Below the pieces are notes generated by a model. That model searched no databases. It worked only from the letters and a program-made list of their open reading frames with translations, and was not told where the DNA came from. From UBA1479 sp048263775 (GTDB lineage: Bacteria; Pseudomonadota; Alphaproteobacteria; Rhodospirillales; Casp-alpha2), in contig JBLXDU010000002.1 in the NCBI GenBank assembly GCA_048263775.1, positions 371,408 to 435,407 of the forward strand: a stretch of 64,000 bases of DNA. The letters are read 5' to 3'. Shown here piece by piece: positions 63,756-64,000 of this stretch; positions within the stretch are counted from its first letter, which is position 1; each line of letters starts with the position of its first letter. The translations under genes and the position numbers were made by a program.

Positions 63756-63784
63756 GGTCATTGCAATAAAATGACAAAAGGGGT

Positions 63785-63813
63785 TTGACAGGGCGCGGCA
63801 GCCTGCGTATAAC
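63785..63813 (+). promoter_or_regulatory. strong sigma-70 promoter of an rRNA operon
   Basis: TTGACA (63785-63790), a 17-base spacer and TATAAC (63808-63813), with an AT-rich upstream element (about 63761-63780). The boxB/boxA leader that follows supports an rrn operon read to the right. Confidence 0.75.
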
Positions 63814-63819
63814 CCCGCC

Positions 63820-64000
63820 TCCACCAGCGACGGGGGCGACGGCGACAAACCGGGCGCCCCTAATATTTGCTTCGGTGGCGGGGACTTAAGGTTCCTGAAT
63901 GGAATTCGCGGCTTCGGCCGCACGGCTGTTTGACATTGTGGTTAAGGAAGGGATACGCGGGCGGCGTTTTTAGCGCTGTACGGGTAGGACCGGTCGCTGT
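63820..64000 (+). other. rRNA operon leader (16S gene beyond the edge)
   Basis: The sequence after the strong promoter is non-coding, with a UUCG-capped hairpin and boxA, then GGAAGGGATACGCGGGCGGC, a motif I associate from memory with alphaproteobacterial pre-16S leaders. The 16S gene itself is not in the window. Confidence 0.65.
63908..63935 (+). promoter_or_regulatory. boxB hairpin and boxA antitermination signal
   Basis: GCGGC-TTCG-GCCGC forms a UUCG tetraloop hairpin (63908-63921). GCTGTTTGACA (63925-63935) matches the E. coli rrn boxA GCTCTTTAACA at 9 of 11 bases. The order boxB then boxA is that of E. coli rrn leaders. Confidence 0.6.

Noticed and set aside
63590..63760. 6S, SRP or RNase P RNA
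   Set aside because: None of the diagnostic motifs I know (for example GGAAGGAAGCAGCC of SRP RNA) is present.

Overview
The window is a high-GC, gene-dense stretch of chromosome from an alphaproteobacterium, most likely a member of the Rhodospirillales or a close relative. The evidence is the gene order (purC-purS-purQ and purL-bolA-grxD; sfsA-map-radC; comF-grxC-nitrilase; ubiG-lysC-ptsP; hemA-prfA-prmC-DUF4167-clpB), the alphaproteobacterial families DUF1476 (ATP synthase zeta inhibitor), DUF1178, DUF4167 and FlaF, and the C5-type HemA. No insertion sequence, prophage, CRISPR array or tRNA gene was found.

Layout. 1-5 kb: start of a PotA-like ABC ATPase, rpsD with its promoter and long leader, a SnoaL-like protein, then ahpC-ahpF and grxD. 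5-17.6 kb: a purine cluster on the minus strand (purB, purC-purS-purQ, purL, bolA-like). It is split between purQ and purL by trkH, a PilZ protein, a MmgE/PrpD protein, a TauD-like dioxygenase and a rhomboid protease. 17.7-24.7 kb: accessory genes, namely an acid-ceramidase-like Ntn hydrolase, a homoserine-dehydrogenase-like SAF protein, a CBS protein, a compositionally odd membrane protein, and a minus-strand MFS/flavin-reductase operon ending in two unknown genes. 24.8-27.8 kb: a class III cyclase, a DUF2062 protein and a cyclic-nucleotide-gated K+ channel. 27.9-32 kb: radC, map, sfsA and two methyltransferases. 32-46.5 kb: a conserved block (comF, grxC, nitrilase, DUF1178, ubiG, lysC, ptsP) interrupted by OmpA-like, TfdA-like/LysR, methyltransferase, dehydrogenase and histidine-kinase genes. 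46.7-58.7 kb: a RodZ-like protein, ispG, hisS, hemA, prfA, prmC, DUF4167, a MOSC protein and clpB. 58.7-60.7 kb: a methyltransferase, a flagellin and flaF. 60.7-63.3 kb: a monooxygenase-fold protein, an alpha/beta hydrolase and an M23 peptidase. 63.3-64 kb: an intergenic region ending in what looks like the promoter and boxB/boxA leader of an rRNA operon whose 16S gene should start just past the right edge.

How the genes work together. Purine synthesis (PurB, C, S, Q, L), peroxide defence (AhpC/AhpF plus glutaredoxins), isoprenoid and haem precursors (IspG, HemA), translation termination (PrfA with its methylase PrmC) and the nitrogen PTS (PtsP) are housekeeping functions. The more unusual signals are regulatory or accessory: a putative cyclic-nucleotide module (cyclase plus gated K+ channel) with a CRP-like box before the flagellin gene; a GntR-type palindrome overlapping the promoter of the TauD-PrpD pair; phased direct repeats between a LysR gene and its divergent dioxygenase; and the Ntn-hydrolase cluster. 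I see no clear, self-contained new defence or mobile system; the candidates worth testing are listed as findings.
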